Source of the DNA: Kingella pumchi
GTDB lineage: Bacteria; Pseudomonadota; Gammaproteobacteria; Burkholderiales; Neisseriaceae
Reading direction: 5' to 3'
Length of the DNA: 21,434 nucleotides
Assembly (NCBI RefSeq): GCF_022288825.1
Contig: NZ_JAKOOW010000011.1
Span: 266 to 21,699 of the forward strand
A program made the translations under genes and the position numbers. This document shows positions 1-7,106 of the stretch, piece by piece (the stretch's first letter is position 1; every line of letters starts with the position of its first letter). The notes beneath the pieces were generated by a model that saw only the letters and a program-made list of their open reading frames with translations, made no database searches and was not told where the DNA came from.

Positions 1-88
1 TTTCAGACGACCTTTCAGTAAGTTCGCCCTTTATCGCGGCCTGTAAGACGGCGGCGCGCAGGGAATCGGCAAGCTGCGGGGTGTTCAT
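1..88 (-). CDS. hsdS: Type I restriction-modification specificity subunit HsdS, N-terminal 29 codons (partial)
   Basis: Reading leftwards from an ATG at 88-86, an open frame runs off the window edge and gives MNTPQLADSLRAAVLQAAIK followed by GELTERSSE. The pattern L-R-x-x-V-L-Q-x-A-I-x-G-x-L resembles helices found in HsdS subunits, which choose the DNA target of type I systems. The start follows the hsdM stop directly (TAA-ATG), so the two genes are almost certainly translationally coupled. The last codons (R-S-S-E) are encoded by an uptake sequence of a different dialect (AGGTCGTCTGAA, 2-13). The target-recognition domains lie outside the window, so the call rests on position and a short stretch of protein. 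Confidence 0.7.
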   Translation of the reverse strand, partial: MNTPQLADSLRAAVLQAAIKGELTERSSE

Positions 89-1591
89 TTATTCGCTCTC
101 CGTTTCAGACGGCATGCCCATCAGCGTGCGGATTTTTTCCAGTTGGGCATCGATTTTGGCGTTTAAATTATCGCGGGCGGACTGATAGGCCAAAATGGTT
201 TCCATCGGGCTTAATACTTCGGTTTCTTGGTTGGGATAACCGCATAAATCGAGATTGACGCCGCCTGCCAAAATCTCGGCTTTGTCAAAGGCGCGGGCTT
301 TAAAGCTGCCTTCTTGCTCGTCTTTGATTTCTTCGCGTTTGTGCCACCAGTTTAGGCAGTCTGAAAAGTGTTCGAGCTGCATGGGCTTGGTTTTGGAAAA
401 GGCTTTGCGGTCGCTTGGAATATCGACGCGGTAAAACCAGAGTTTTTCAGACGGCCGCTGCCCGCTTTGGAGTTTGTTAAAAAACAAAATATTGGTGGTG
501 ATAGGGGTGTAGGGCGCAAACACGCTTTTGGGCAGGCGCACGATGGTGTGCAGGTCAAAATCGGTGAGCAGGCGGGTTTTGAGCGCGGTTTTCGCGCCGT
601 CGTTGCCGAAGAGGAAGCCGTCGGGAATGATGATGGCGGTGCGGCCACCCGCTTTGAGGCGATAGAAGGCAAGGGCGATAAACAAGTCATAAGTCTCGCT
701 ACTGCGCAGTTCGGCGGGGAAGTTCTGCTGGATGATGTTCAGTTCGGTGCCGCCGTAGGGCGGGTTCATCAGGATGATGTCGTGCAAATCCTGCGGCTGC
801 ACGTCGCGCACGTTTTGTTCCAGGGCGTTGCCGTGACGGATTTGCGGGCTGTCGATGTCGTGCAAAATCAGGTTGGTGATGCCCAAAAGGTGCGGCAGCG
901 GTTTTTTTTCGATGCCGTACAGGCTTTGGTTGAGCGTTTCGCGGTCTTGCGGGGTTTTCACCTGCGGCTCGAGTGCGTTTAGGGCGGAAACGAGAAAGCC
1001 GCCGGTGCCTGCGGCAAAATCAGCCACGGTTTCGCCGAGTTTGGGCGCAATCACTTGAACCATAAAATCGGTTACGGCACGCGGGGTGTAAAACTCGCCG
1101 GCGTTGCCCGCGCTTTGCAGGCTTTTGAGGATGGTTTCATAAATCTCGCCAAAGGCGTGGCGCTCTTTGGTGTCGTCGAAGTCGATTTCGTCGATGGCGT
1201 TGATGAGCTGGCGAAGGAGTACGCCGTTTTTCATAAAGTTTTTGGCGTCAAGAAATATATCGCGCACGATGCGCTGCTTTAAGGGGGTGTGTTCGCTGAC
1301 GCGCAGGTTTTTGAGCGCGGGAAAGAGCTCGCGGTCGATAAAATCCAGCAGGGCTTCGCCGGTGAGCGCGTTGCCGTCTTTGTTGTCCGTTGCCCAGTTT
1401 TGCCACTGGAAACGCGGCTCGATGATGGATTGGTAGGCGGGATCGACAATCGCCCAGTTTTCTTCTTTGTTGCCGTAGATTTTTAGGAACAAGAGCCAGG
1501 TGAGCTGCTCAATGCGCTGGGCGTCGCCGTTGATGCCGGCGTCGGAGCGCATGATGTCTTGGATGGATTTGGTGAAGGTGGTCATGGACAT
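89..1591 (-). CDS. hsdM: Type I restriction-modification DNA methyltransferase subunit HsdM
   Basis: This is the N6-adenine methyltransferase subunit of a type I restriction-modification complex; with HsdS it methylates the recognition site using S-adenosylmethionine. The 500-residue protein has the family's usual length. An N-terminal helical HsdM_N region (about 8-140) precedes the N6_Mtase domain. Motif I is seen as DFAAGTGGF (191-199) and catalytic motif IV as NPPY (276-279). There are two possible starts, ATG 1591 and ATG 1585; neither has a strong ribosome site. hsdS follows with no gap, and hsdR is not in the window. The gene looks less GC-rich than nhaP2 or ligA. It carries DUS of other dialects (104-115 and 446-455), and its C-terminal M-P-S-E is encoded by the canonical Neisseria ATGCCGTCTGAA. 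These points suggest import from another Neisseria. Confidence 0.95.
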   Translation of the reverse strand: MSMTTFTKSIQDIMRSDAGINGDAQRIEQLTWLLFLKIYGNKEENWAIVDPAYQSIIEPRFQWQNWATDNKDGNALTGEALLDFIDRELFPALKNLRVSEHTPLKQRIVRDIFLDAKNFMKNGVLLRQLINAIDEIDFDDTKERHAFGEIYETILKSLQSAGNAGEFYTPRAVTDFMVQVIAPKLGETVADFAAGTGGFLVSALNALEPQVKTPQDRETLNQSLYGIEKKPLPHLLGITNLILHDIDSPQIRHGNALEQNVRDVQPQDLHDIILMNPPYGGTELNIIQQNFPAELRSSETYDLFIALAFYRLKAGGRTAIIIPDGFLFGNDGAKTALKTRLLTDFDLHTIVRLPKSVFAPYTPITTNILFFNKLQSGQRPSEKLWFYRVDIPSDRKAFSKTKPMQLEHFSDCLNWWHKREEIKDEQEGSFKARAFDKAEILAGGVNLDLCGYPNQETEVLSPMETILAYQSARDNLNAKIDAQLEKIRTLMGMPSETESE

Positions 1592-1631
1592 GGGGAATGC
1601 CTTTTTTTTGGGGGTGTTGGTTGGGGCGGGT

Positions 1632-1655
1632 GTCGGGCATAAATGCCCGACCTAC
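1632..1655. repeat. Short palindromic intergenic repeat (GTAGG-type), copy 1
   Basis: The perfect palindrome GTCGGGCATAAATGCCCGAC at 1632-1651 is followed by CTAC. On the other strand it reads GTAGG then the palindrome. The same unit recurs at 18934-18957 and 18974-18992, and related ones with other arm sequences lie at 15290-15310, 19927-19948 and 19971-19992. This copy sits in the 120-bp gap between mnmG and hsdM, at the edge of the putatively imported hsd locus. Confidence 0.75.
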
Positions 1656-1711
1656 GGCGGCGGGGGTTTAACTTTGTTGAAGCCTGCGGCTTTCAGGCTG
1701 CCTTTTATCGT

Positions 1712-3610
1712 TTACTTCGCATCCCTAAACCCGCGTTTCAAATGCACCATCAGCAGCGCGACGGCGGCGGGGGTTACGCCGGAAATGCGCGATGCCTGCC
1801 CCAGTGTTTCGGGCTGGTGCTGGTTGAGTTTCTGCTGCACTTCGGCGGACAAGCCTTTGACTTTGGCGTAATCGATATTTTCAGGCAGGCGCAGGGTTTC
1901 GATGTCGCGGCGGTTGTTGATTTCTTCCTGCTGGCGGTCGATGTAGCCCTGGTATTTGACTTGGATTTCCACCTGTTCCACCACGTTTTCAGGCAGCGTG
2001 GCGGGCGGCCCTGCGTCGGGCAGGGTCATCAGGGTGGCGTAGTCGAGATTGGGGCGGCGCAACAGGTCGTGCAGGTTGGCTTCGCGGCTTAATTTTTGCC
2101 CGAACACGCGCATTTGTTCGGCTTCGGGCAGCTTTTGCGGCGTGTACCAAGTGGTTTTGAGCCGTTGGATTTCGCGCTCGACGGCTTCGCGTTTTTCGTT
2201 GAACGCACGCCATTGCGCTTCGCCGATTAGGCCGATTTTGTGCCCGTCTTCGGTGAGCCGCATATCGGCGTTGTCTTCGCGCAGCTGCAGGCGGTATTCG
2301 GCGCGGCTGGTGAACATGCGGTAGGGCTCGTTCACGCCTTTGGTAATCAAATCGTCAACCAATACGCCGAGATACGCCTGTTCGCGGCGCAGCAGCAGCG
2401 GCGCTTGTCCGCGCACATACTGTACGGCGTTTGCGCCCGCGAGCAGCCCTTGTGCGGCGGCTTCTTCGTAGCCGGTTGTGCCGTTGATCTGCCCTGCGAA
2501 GAACAAGCCGTTGATGGTTTTGGTTTCCAAGCTGGCTTTGAGGTTGCGCGGGTCGAAATAGTCGTATTCGATGGCATAGCCGGGGCGCAGGATGTGGGCG
2601 TTTTCCAAGCCTTTCATCGAGCGCACAAGGGCGAGTTGAATATCAAACGGCAGGCTGGTGGAAATGCCGTTGGGGTAGTATTCGTGGGTGGTTAAGCCTT
2701 CGGGTTCGAGAAAGATTTGGTGGCTGTCTTTGTCGGCGAAGCGGTTGATTTTGTCTTCAATCGACGGGCAGTAACGCGGGCCGACGCCTTCGATTTTGCC
2801 GGTAAACATCGGGCTGCGGTCAAAGCCGGTTCGGATAATGTCGTGGGTTTGGCTGTTGGTGTGGGTAATCCAGCACGACACTTGGCGCGGGTGCAGCGCC
2901 GCGCTGCCGCGCACGGACATCACGGGTATCGGCGTGTCGCCGGGCTGCTCTTCCAGCACGGAAAAATCAATCGTGCGCCCGTCGATGCGCGGCGGCGTGC
3001 CGGTTTTCAGACGGCCTTGCGGCAGGTTCAGCTCTTTCAGGCAGCCTGAAAGCGACTGCGCGGCAGGGTCGCCGGCGCGGCCACCCGAATAGTTTTCCAA
3101 ACCGATGTGGATTTTGCCCGCGAGAAACGTGCCTGCGGTTAAAACCACGGCGCGGGCTTTAAACTCGACATTCATCGCGGTTTTCACGCCCGATACGTGG
3201 TTGCCGTTTAAAGTAATATCGTCCACCGCCTGCTGGAACAAATCCAAATTCGGCTGGTTTTCCAGCATTTCGCGGATGGCGGCTTTGTACAACAGGCGGT
3301 CGGCCTGGGCACGGGTGGCGCGTACCGCCGCACCTTTGCTGGCGTTTAAGCGGCGAAACTGGATGCCCGACATATCGGTCGCCAACGCCATCGCGCCGCC
3401 GAGCGCATCGACTTCGCGCACCAGATGGCCTTTGCCGATACCGCCGATAGACGGGTTGCAGGACATTTGTCCTAAGGTTTCAATGTTGTGGGTAAGCAAA
3501 AGCGTTTGCGCGCCCATGCGGGCGGCAGCCAGCGCGGCTTCGGTGCCTGCGTGGCCGCCGCCGACGATAATTACGTCGTAGGTTTTGGGGTAGATGATGG
3601 GTGTGGTCAT
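1712..3610 (-). CDS. mnmG: tRNA uridine-5-carboxymethylaminomethyl modification enzyme MnmG (GidA)
   Basis: MnmG is the FAD-dependent partner of MnmE; together they install the (carboxymethyl)aminomethyl group on the wobble uridine of several tRNAs in the cytoplasm. The 632-residue length matches the family (about 630). The FAD-binding Rossmann motif VGGGHAG is at residues 16-22. Both family signatures are present: G-P-R-Y-C-P-S-I-E-D-K and AGQINGTTGYEEAA. The Cys of SCNPSIGG and the Cys of YCPS match the conserved cysteines. ATG at 3610 is the start; the ribosome site is weak. Two uptake sequences lie in the coding region, an AG-type Neisseria DUS (3006-3017) and a local-dialect DUS (3036-3050), in the stretch coding for S-G-C-L-K-E. 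No mnmE or rsmG is adjacent. Confidence 0.97.
   Translation of the reverse strand: MTTPIIYPKTYDVIIVGGGHAGTEAALAAARMGAQTLLLTHNIETLGQMSCNPSIGGIGKGHLVREVDALGGAMALATDMSGIQFRRLNASKGAAVRATRAQADRLLYKAAIREMLENQPNLDLFQQAVDDITLNGNHVSGVKTAMNVEFKARAVVLTAGTFLAGKIHIGLENYSGGRAGDPAAQSLSGCLKELNLPQGRLKTGTPPRIDGRTIDFSVLEEQPGDTPIPVMSVRGSAALHPRQVSCWITHTNSQTHDIIRTGFDRSPMFTGKIEGVGPRYCPSIEDKINRFADKDSHQIFLEPEGLTTHEYYPNGISTSLPFDIQLALVRSMKGLENAHILRPGYAIEYDYFDPRNLKASLETKTINGLFFAGQINGTTGYEEAAAQGLLAGANAVQYVRGQAPLLLRREQAYLGVLVDDLITKGVNEPYRMFTSRAEYRLQLREDNADMRLTEDGHKIGLIGEAQWRAFNEKREAVEREIQRLKTTWYTPQKLPEAEQMRVFGQKLSREANLHDLLRRPNLDYATLMTLPDAGPPATLPENVVEQVEIQVKYQGYIDRQQEEINNRRDIETLRLPENIDYAKVKGLSAEVQQKLNQHQPETLGQASRISGVTPAAVALLMVHLKRGFRDAK
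3006..3017 (-). repeat. Neisseria AG-type uptake sequence inside mnmG
   Basis: The minus strand reads AGGCCGTCTGAA, the 12-mer common in many Neisseria species. It differs from the AGGCAGCCTGAA form that dominates this window, a copy of which lies about 20 bases away at 3036-3050. Confidence 0.8.
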
Positions 3611-3720
3611 ATTGTGCTTTCGGTTGGGTTTCAGGCTGCCTGAATTTATGGTTGGAAGACAACCGGCACAGATCGGTGCGGCATCTTTGGCTTTTTGATG
3701 TAGGCGCGGATGCTACATAT

Positions 3721-3752
3721 TTTCAGGCTGCCTGAAACAAGGCAGCCTGAAA
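3721..3752. terminator. Paired-DUS hairpin after the lipoprotein gene
   Basis: TTTCAGGCTGCCT (3721-3733) and AGGCAGCCTGAAA (3740-3752) form a perfect 13-bp stem with a 6-base loop. It sits 25 bases beyond the stop of the minus-strand lipoprotein gene and upstream of mnmG. Inverted DUS pairs at gene ends are a known form of terminator in Neisseriaceae. Confidence 0.7.
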
Positions 3753-3776
3753 GGGAAAACGCTAACAAGGGCAAAT

Positions 3777-3962
3777 TTATTGGCCGGCTTGGCCTTCGGC
3801 TTCACGCAGTTTTTCTTCATTGGCTTTTTGCGCCGCATCGATGGCGTCTTTGGTTTGCTTAACGGCCTTATCGCGCGTTTCCAAAACCTGTTCGGAAGGT
3901 TTCTTTTCGCCGCAGGCGGCAAGCAGCAGGGCGGCGGCGGTAAGCAACAAGATTTTTTTCAT
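3777..3962 (-). CDS. Small predicted lipoprotein (61 aa)
   Basis: A short exported lipoprotein of unknown function. It begins M-K-K-I followed by a Leu/Ala-rich hydrophobic stretch and the lipobox L-A-A-C-G, so signal peptidase II should cleave before the Cys, leaving a mature chain of roughly 42 residues. The mature part is charged and Lys/Glu/Ala/Gln-rich, with a likely single amphipathic helix (ETRDKAVKQTKDAIDAAQKA) that may form a coiled coil. The start is set by a good ribosome site (GAAGGAG) 6-7 bases before ATG 3962; an upstream in-frame TTG at 3977 overlaps that site and is rejected. A TACAAT -10 box lies on the minus strand at 4005-4000, and a DUS hairpin follows the stop. I do not recognise a named family. 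Confidence 0.8.
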   Translation of the reverse strand: MKKILLLTAAALLLAACGEKKPSEQVLETRDKAVKQTKDAIDAAQKANEEKLREAEGQAGQ

Positions 3963-4291
3963 GGCGGACTCCTTCAATTAAAGATAAAAAACAGCCGCGA
4001 TTGTACGCGCTTTTGCGGCGGGGATACAGCCAAAGGCAGCCTGAAAACTTTTCAGGCTGCCTTTGACCCAATATGCCACCGCATACAGCCGCCCTACCCC
4101 ATTCGGGCAGCCTGAAAACCCTTGCCGCAGGCGCCGCAAGCGGGCGGCTGTGCTAGAATCCGCCGGCCGGTGCCGGGCGCCGGCGGCACACACTTCAGGC
4201 AGCCTGAAACAGGCAGCCATCCGATATAAGAAACCGCGCGGCCGTGCGCATCAGCCAAACCCAACGGCCGCTCCTGTCCGCAGAAACCCCT
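3963..4291. other. Divergent intergenic region between the lipoprotein gene and nhaP2
   Basis: About 330 bases with no credible gene. From left to right it holds the lipoprotein ribosome site and -10 box (TACAAT, minus strand 4005-4000), a perfect paired-DUS hairpin (4032-4064), a single DUS near 4109, a possible extended -10 (TGCTAGAAT, 4151-4159) for nhaP2, and a self-palindromic DUS (4194-4208). No convincing -35 was found on either strand. Confidence 0.6.
4032..4064. repeat. Perfect paired-DUS palindrome in a divergent promoter region
   Basis: AAAGGCAGCCTGAAAA, one central C, then the reverse complement TTTTCAGGCTGCCTTT: a 16-bp perfect inverted repeat. It lies between two genes transcribed away from each other, so it does not follow any visible gene end. 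Confidence 0.8.
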
Positions 4292-6028
4292 ATGGAAGAA
4301 AAACTCAATATCCTGTTTTTGGTGATGGCGCTGCTGCTGTTTGTCAGCGTGGTGGCCAGCCGGCTGTCGGCGCGGCTGGGGATGCCGCTGCTGCTGGTGT
4401 TTCTCGGCGTCGGCATGCTGGCGGGCGAAGAAGGCGTGGGCAAAATCGCCTTTGACAATTTCGTCGGCGCGGCGCTGGTGAGCCAGCTGGCGCTGGCGCT
4501 GATTCTGCTCGACGGCGGCCTGCGCACGCCGTTTTCGGTGTTCCGCATCGCGCTCAAACCGGCATCGGTGCTGGCCAGCTGGGGGGTGCTGGCCAGCGTC
4601 GGCCTGCTGGGGGTGTTTGCCACTTTCCTACTCGATATTCCGTGGCAGCTGGGGCTGCTGATGGCGGCGATCGTCGGCTCGACCGACGCGGCGGCGGTGT
4701 TTTCGCTGCTGCGCAACAGCGGCGTGCGCCTGCACGAACGTATCCGCGCCACGCTGGAATTGGAAAGCGGCGTCAACGACCCGATGGCGATTTTGCTGGT
4801 GGGCGTGCTGATCGACCTGATTCTGAATCCGGCGCAAACCACTTGGGCGGGCACGCTGTGGATTCTGGTCAAACAGCTGGGGCTGGGCGTGCTGTTCGGC
4901 GTGGCCGCTGGCAAGATTCTGGCGCTGCTGCTGGCGAAAATCCGGCTGGCCGAAGGGCTGTACGCGCTGCTGATCGCTTCGGGCGGGCTGCTGGTGTTTG
5001 CGCTGGGCAATCTGCTGGGCGGCAGCGGTTTTCTCACCGTGTATCTGGTCGGCGTGATGGTGGGCAACCGCCGCAACAGCGCCACCGAACACGTTTTAAA
5101 CGTGATGGACGGCCTGGCCTGGCTGGCGCAGGCGGTGATGTTTTTGGTGCTGGGGCTGCTGGTTACGCCTTCGCGGCTGCTCGATCACGGTTGGCAGGCG
5201 CTGGTGATTGCCGCCTTTCTGATTCTGGTGGCGCGGCCGCTGGCGGTGTTTTCGTCCATCCGCTGGTTCCGCTTTACCCGCCGCGAAACTGCCTATATCA
5301 GCTGGGTCGGCCTGCGCGGCGCGGTGCCGGTAACGCTGGCGATTATCCCACTGATGCGCGGCGTGCCCGATGCACGATTATTGTTTGACGTGGCTTTTGC
5401 CGTGGTGATTTTGTCGCTGCTGATTCAGGGTACCACCATTCCCTTTTTCGCCCGCAAGCTCGGCATGGTGCTGCCGCCCAAGCCCGAGCCGCTGGACAGC
5501 CGCGATATCTGGCTCGACCGCAAGCTGCAGCTGACCATGCAGTCTTTCCGCGTCGGCGCCGGCTCGGAAGCGGAAAACAGCCACCCCTACGCCATGACCC
5601 GCGACCCGCGTTTTGCCGGCAGCCGCCTGTTTGCGCTGGTGCGCGGCGGCGAAACGGTAAACGTGCACATCGGCACCCAGATGCGCGCCGGCGACATTGC
5701 ATGGTATGTGCTGCCGGAAAACCTCGGCGAAGCCTTTGCCGAGCAGTTTGACGACGGCAGCGGCCAGAGCCAGGCCTTTTACGGCGAATTTGAAATCCGC
5801 CCCGACATCCGCGCCGGCGAGCTGGCCGCCGCCTACGGCATCCGCGCCGATGAAGCCGACCGCGAAAAAACGCTCGCCGCAATGTTCGACGAGCGCTTCG
5901 ACGTCCCCGTGGCCGGCGACAGCCTGCTGCTGGACGGCTTTCGCCTCACCGTTAAAGAGCTGGACGACACCAGCCGCATCAAAACGCTGGGTCTGAAAAT
6001 GCCCAAAACCGCCGGCAAGGCAGCCTGA
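4292..6028 (+). CDS. nhaP2: K+/H+ (cation/proton) antiporter NhaP2/CvrA, CPA1 family
   Basis: An inner-membrane antiporter that exports K+ (and possibly Na+) in exchange for protons, used in pH and volume control. From ATG 4292 the protein is 578 residues, the length I recall for E. coli CvrA; a GTG at 4244 would add 16 poorly matching residues. The first ~390 residues form a 12-13 helix Na+/H+ exchanger domain with the family blocks ILLDGGLRT, GSTDAAAVFSLL, ELESGVNDPMA (acidic transport site) and SWVGLRGAVP. A cytoplasmic RCK_C domain follows, then a CorC/HlyC-like end domain beginning near FYGEFEI, as in NhaP2. Codon use is strongly GC-rich. The stop codon lies inside the first arm of a 20-bp hairpin. 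Confidence 0.93.
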   Translation: MEEKLNILFLVMALLLFVSVVASRLSARLGMPLLLVFLGVGMLAGEEGVGKIAFDNFVGAALVSQLALALILLDGGLRTPFSVFRIALKPASVLASWGVLASVGLLGVFATFLLDIPWQLGLLMAAIVGSTDAAAVFSLLRNSGVRLHERIRATLELESGVNDPMAILLVGVLIDLILNPAQTTWAGTLWILVKQLGLGVLFGVAAGKILALLLAKIRLAEGLYALLIASGGLLVFALGNLLGGSGFLTVYLVGVMVGNRRNSATEHVLNVMDGLAWLAQAVMFLVLGLLVTPSRLLDHGWQALVIAAFLILVARPLAVFSSIRWFRFTRRETAYISWVGLRGAVPVTLAIIPLMRGVPDARLLFDVAFAVVILSLLIQGTTIPFFARKLGMVLPPKPEPLDSRDIWLDRKLQLTMQSFRVGAGSEAENSHPYAMTRDPRFAGSRLFALVRGGETVNVHIGTQMRAGDIAWYVLPENLGEAFAEQFDDGSGQSQAFYGEFEIRPDIRAGELAAAYGIRADEADREKTLAAMFDERFDVPVAGDSLLLDGFRLTVKELDDTSRIKTLGLKMPKTAGKAA

Positions 6029-6054
6029 AAAACCTTTCAGGCTGCCTTGCCGGC
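6011..6054 (+). terminator. 20-bp perfect hairpin overlapping the nhaP2 stop codon
   Basis: GCCGGCAAGGCAGCCTGAAA (6011-6030) is followed by AACC and its exact reverse complement (6035-6054). The left arm encodes the last residues and stop of nhaP2 and contains a DUS. No T-run follows, so it may act as an mRNA end-protecting stem as much as a terminator. Confidence 0.65.
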
Positions 6055-6127
6055 GACCCAAACATCTGCAACAGCAAGAACCTGAAAACCAAAAAAAACC
6101 CGCCTGGTCATGGTGGTAAACCCACGC

Positions 6128-6163
6128 AAAAAGCAGCCTGAAAGGTTTTTCAGGCTGCTTTTT
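6128..6163. terminator. Bidirectional DUS-pair terminator between nhaP2 and the pilin-like gene
   Basis: AAAAAGCAGCCTGAAA (6128-6143) and TTTCAGGCTGCTTTTT (6148-6163) form a perfect 16-bp stem with a 4-base loop. A/T runs at its base give a U-tract in either direction. It lies between convergent genes. Confidence 0.8.
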
Positions 6164-6200
6164 GGTTTTACGAAAGCGGCTGAAGCGCCGCGTTTACCCC

Positions 6201-6926
6201 TTATTCTTCGGCGCGGCAGGATCTGGGCAGGTAAAGGGAATCGTCAAAATTGACGTCCTGATTGCCGGCGCTGCCTTCAGGGCGGACAAACTGGCATATC
6301 CAGCGGGCGCTGCTGTTGTTGTGATCCGGCATCACGGTGTAGCGGATGGTTTTGCCCCACACGGCTGTCGGTACCGGCGGCTGGGCTTTCAGGCGGGCAT
6401 GCAAAGTATGGTCTTTCCACTCCACGCTCTCCCAATACTCCCCCATGCCGGCAGTCGGCGCAAGCAGCGAAGCCGGCGGTTCGGACTCAAAAGCCTGATC
6501 GGGATCGGCAATAATCCATTCGACCAAGCGGGTGCGGATGGGTTCGATGCGGCTGTCGGCCTCGGTAATTTTGGTGCGGGCGACATAGGCCTGATAGGCC
6601 GGAATGGCGATTGCCGAAAATACAATGGTGATAAATAAAAACAGCACGATATTCACATAGCCCAAAATCAAGCCGGCCAGCGCCATTCCGCCGCCAAGCT
6701 GCCCCATTCCGTCCTCGGCCTGCTCGGAGCGGCGGATCTGGCCGCGGGCGATGTGGCCGGTAACCACGGCAACCAAACTGCCGATCAGGGGCAGGATAAT
6801 CCAGCTGAGAATGCTGAATATCAGGCTGGTTACCGCCAGCGGGTTGGTGCTGCCGCCGGGCTGCCGGCGCTGCGGGTTGCTGTTCAAACGGATGCGGTTT
6901 TTCGGCGCGGGATCAAATTGGTTCAT
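6201..6926 (-). CDS. DUF4190-type membrane domain fused to a type IV pilin-like domain
   Basis: A 241-residue membrane protein with two recognisable parts. Residues 28-106 look like DUF4190: two membrane helices (about 31-57 and 80-106) joined by a short polar loop with GHIARGQIRR. The second helix runs into a pilin-like segment, FSAIAIPAYQAYVARTKITE (103-122), which matches the helix region after the cleavage site of type IV pilins (AIAIPAYQ-YV-R). The C-terminus has a Cys pair, C211 (in R-W-I-C) and C237 (in Y-L-P-R-S-C-R), like the disulphide loop that closes many pilins. The prepilin signal (Gly followed by F-T-L-I-E) is missing, so it should stay in the membrane. Start ATG 6926 has a GGAAGAG ribosome site; a TATAAT box lies at 6966-6961. 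Role unknown; no pilus genes are nearby. Confidence 0.8.
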   Translation of the reverse strand: MNQFDPAPKNRIRLNSNPQRRQPGGSTNPLAVTSLIFSILSWIILPLIGSLVAVVTGHIARGQIRRSEQAEDGMGQLGGGMALAGLILGYVNIVLFLFITIVFSAIAIPAYQAYVARTKITEADSRIEPIRTRLVEWIIADPDQAFESEPPASLLAPTAGMGEYWESVEWKDHTLHARLKAQPPVPTAVWGKTIRYTVMPDHNNSSARWICQFVRPEGSAGNQDVNFDDSLYLPRSCRAEE

Positions 6927-6960
6927 TGTCTCTTCCGGTTAAGAAATGAAAATGCCTGCG

Positions 6961-6966
6961 ATTATA
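6961..6966 (-). promoter_or_regulatory. -10 box of the pilin-like gene
   Basis: The minus strand reads TATAAT 35 bases upstream of the start codon. The -35 position falls inside the adjacent paired-DUS palindrome (6971-7012) and does not match TTGACA well. Confidence 0.5.
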
Positions 6967-6970
6967 AGTA

Positions 6971-7012
6971 AGGGCAAAGCAGCCTGAAAGGTTTTTCAGG
7001 CTGCTTTGCCCT
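6971..7012. repeat. Perfect 19-bp paired-DUS palindrome between divergent genes
   Basis: AGGGCAAAGCAGCCTGAAA (6971-6989), loop GGTT, then its exact reverse complement (6994-7012). It lies upstream of both the pilin-like gene (minus) and the purine permease (plus), so it does not follow a visible gene end. Confidence 0.8.
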
Positions 7013-7070
7013 TTGCCGTGCCCGTTCAGGCGCGGGAAAAATGTAATCCTTTGTAATCGGAAGTAAACGC

Positions 7071-7076
7071 TATAAT
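7071..7076 (+). promoter_or_regulatory. -10 box of the purine permease gene
   Basis: TATAAT, 30 bases before the ATG at 7107. Two TGTAATC repeats (7042-7048 and 7052-7058) precede it. No good -35 at 16-18 bp spacing, which may mean an activator is needed. Confidence 0.5.
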
Positions 7077-7106
7077 CGCGTTTTTCCAACACACCATTTC
7101 AAAACC

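Noticed and set aside
4195..5085. Minus-strand open frame opposite nhaP2
   Set aside because: Ser/Thr/Arg/Pro-rich shadow of a GC-rich membrane-protein gene.
7021..7106. Purine riboswitch before the nucleobase permease
   Set aside because: The transcribed leader after the TATAAT box is only about 20-25 bases and shows no aptamer-like pairing.
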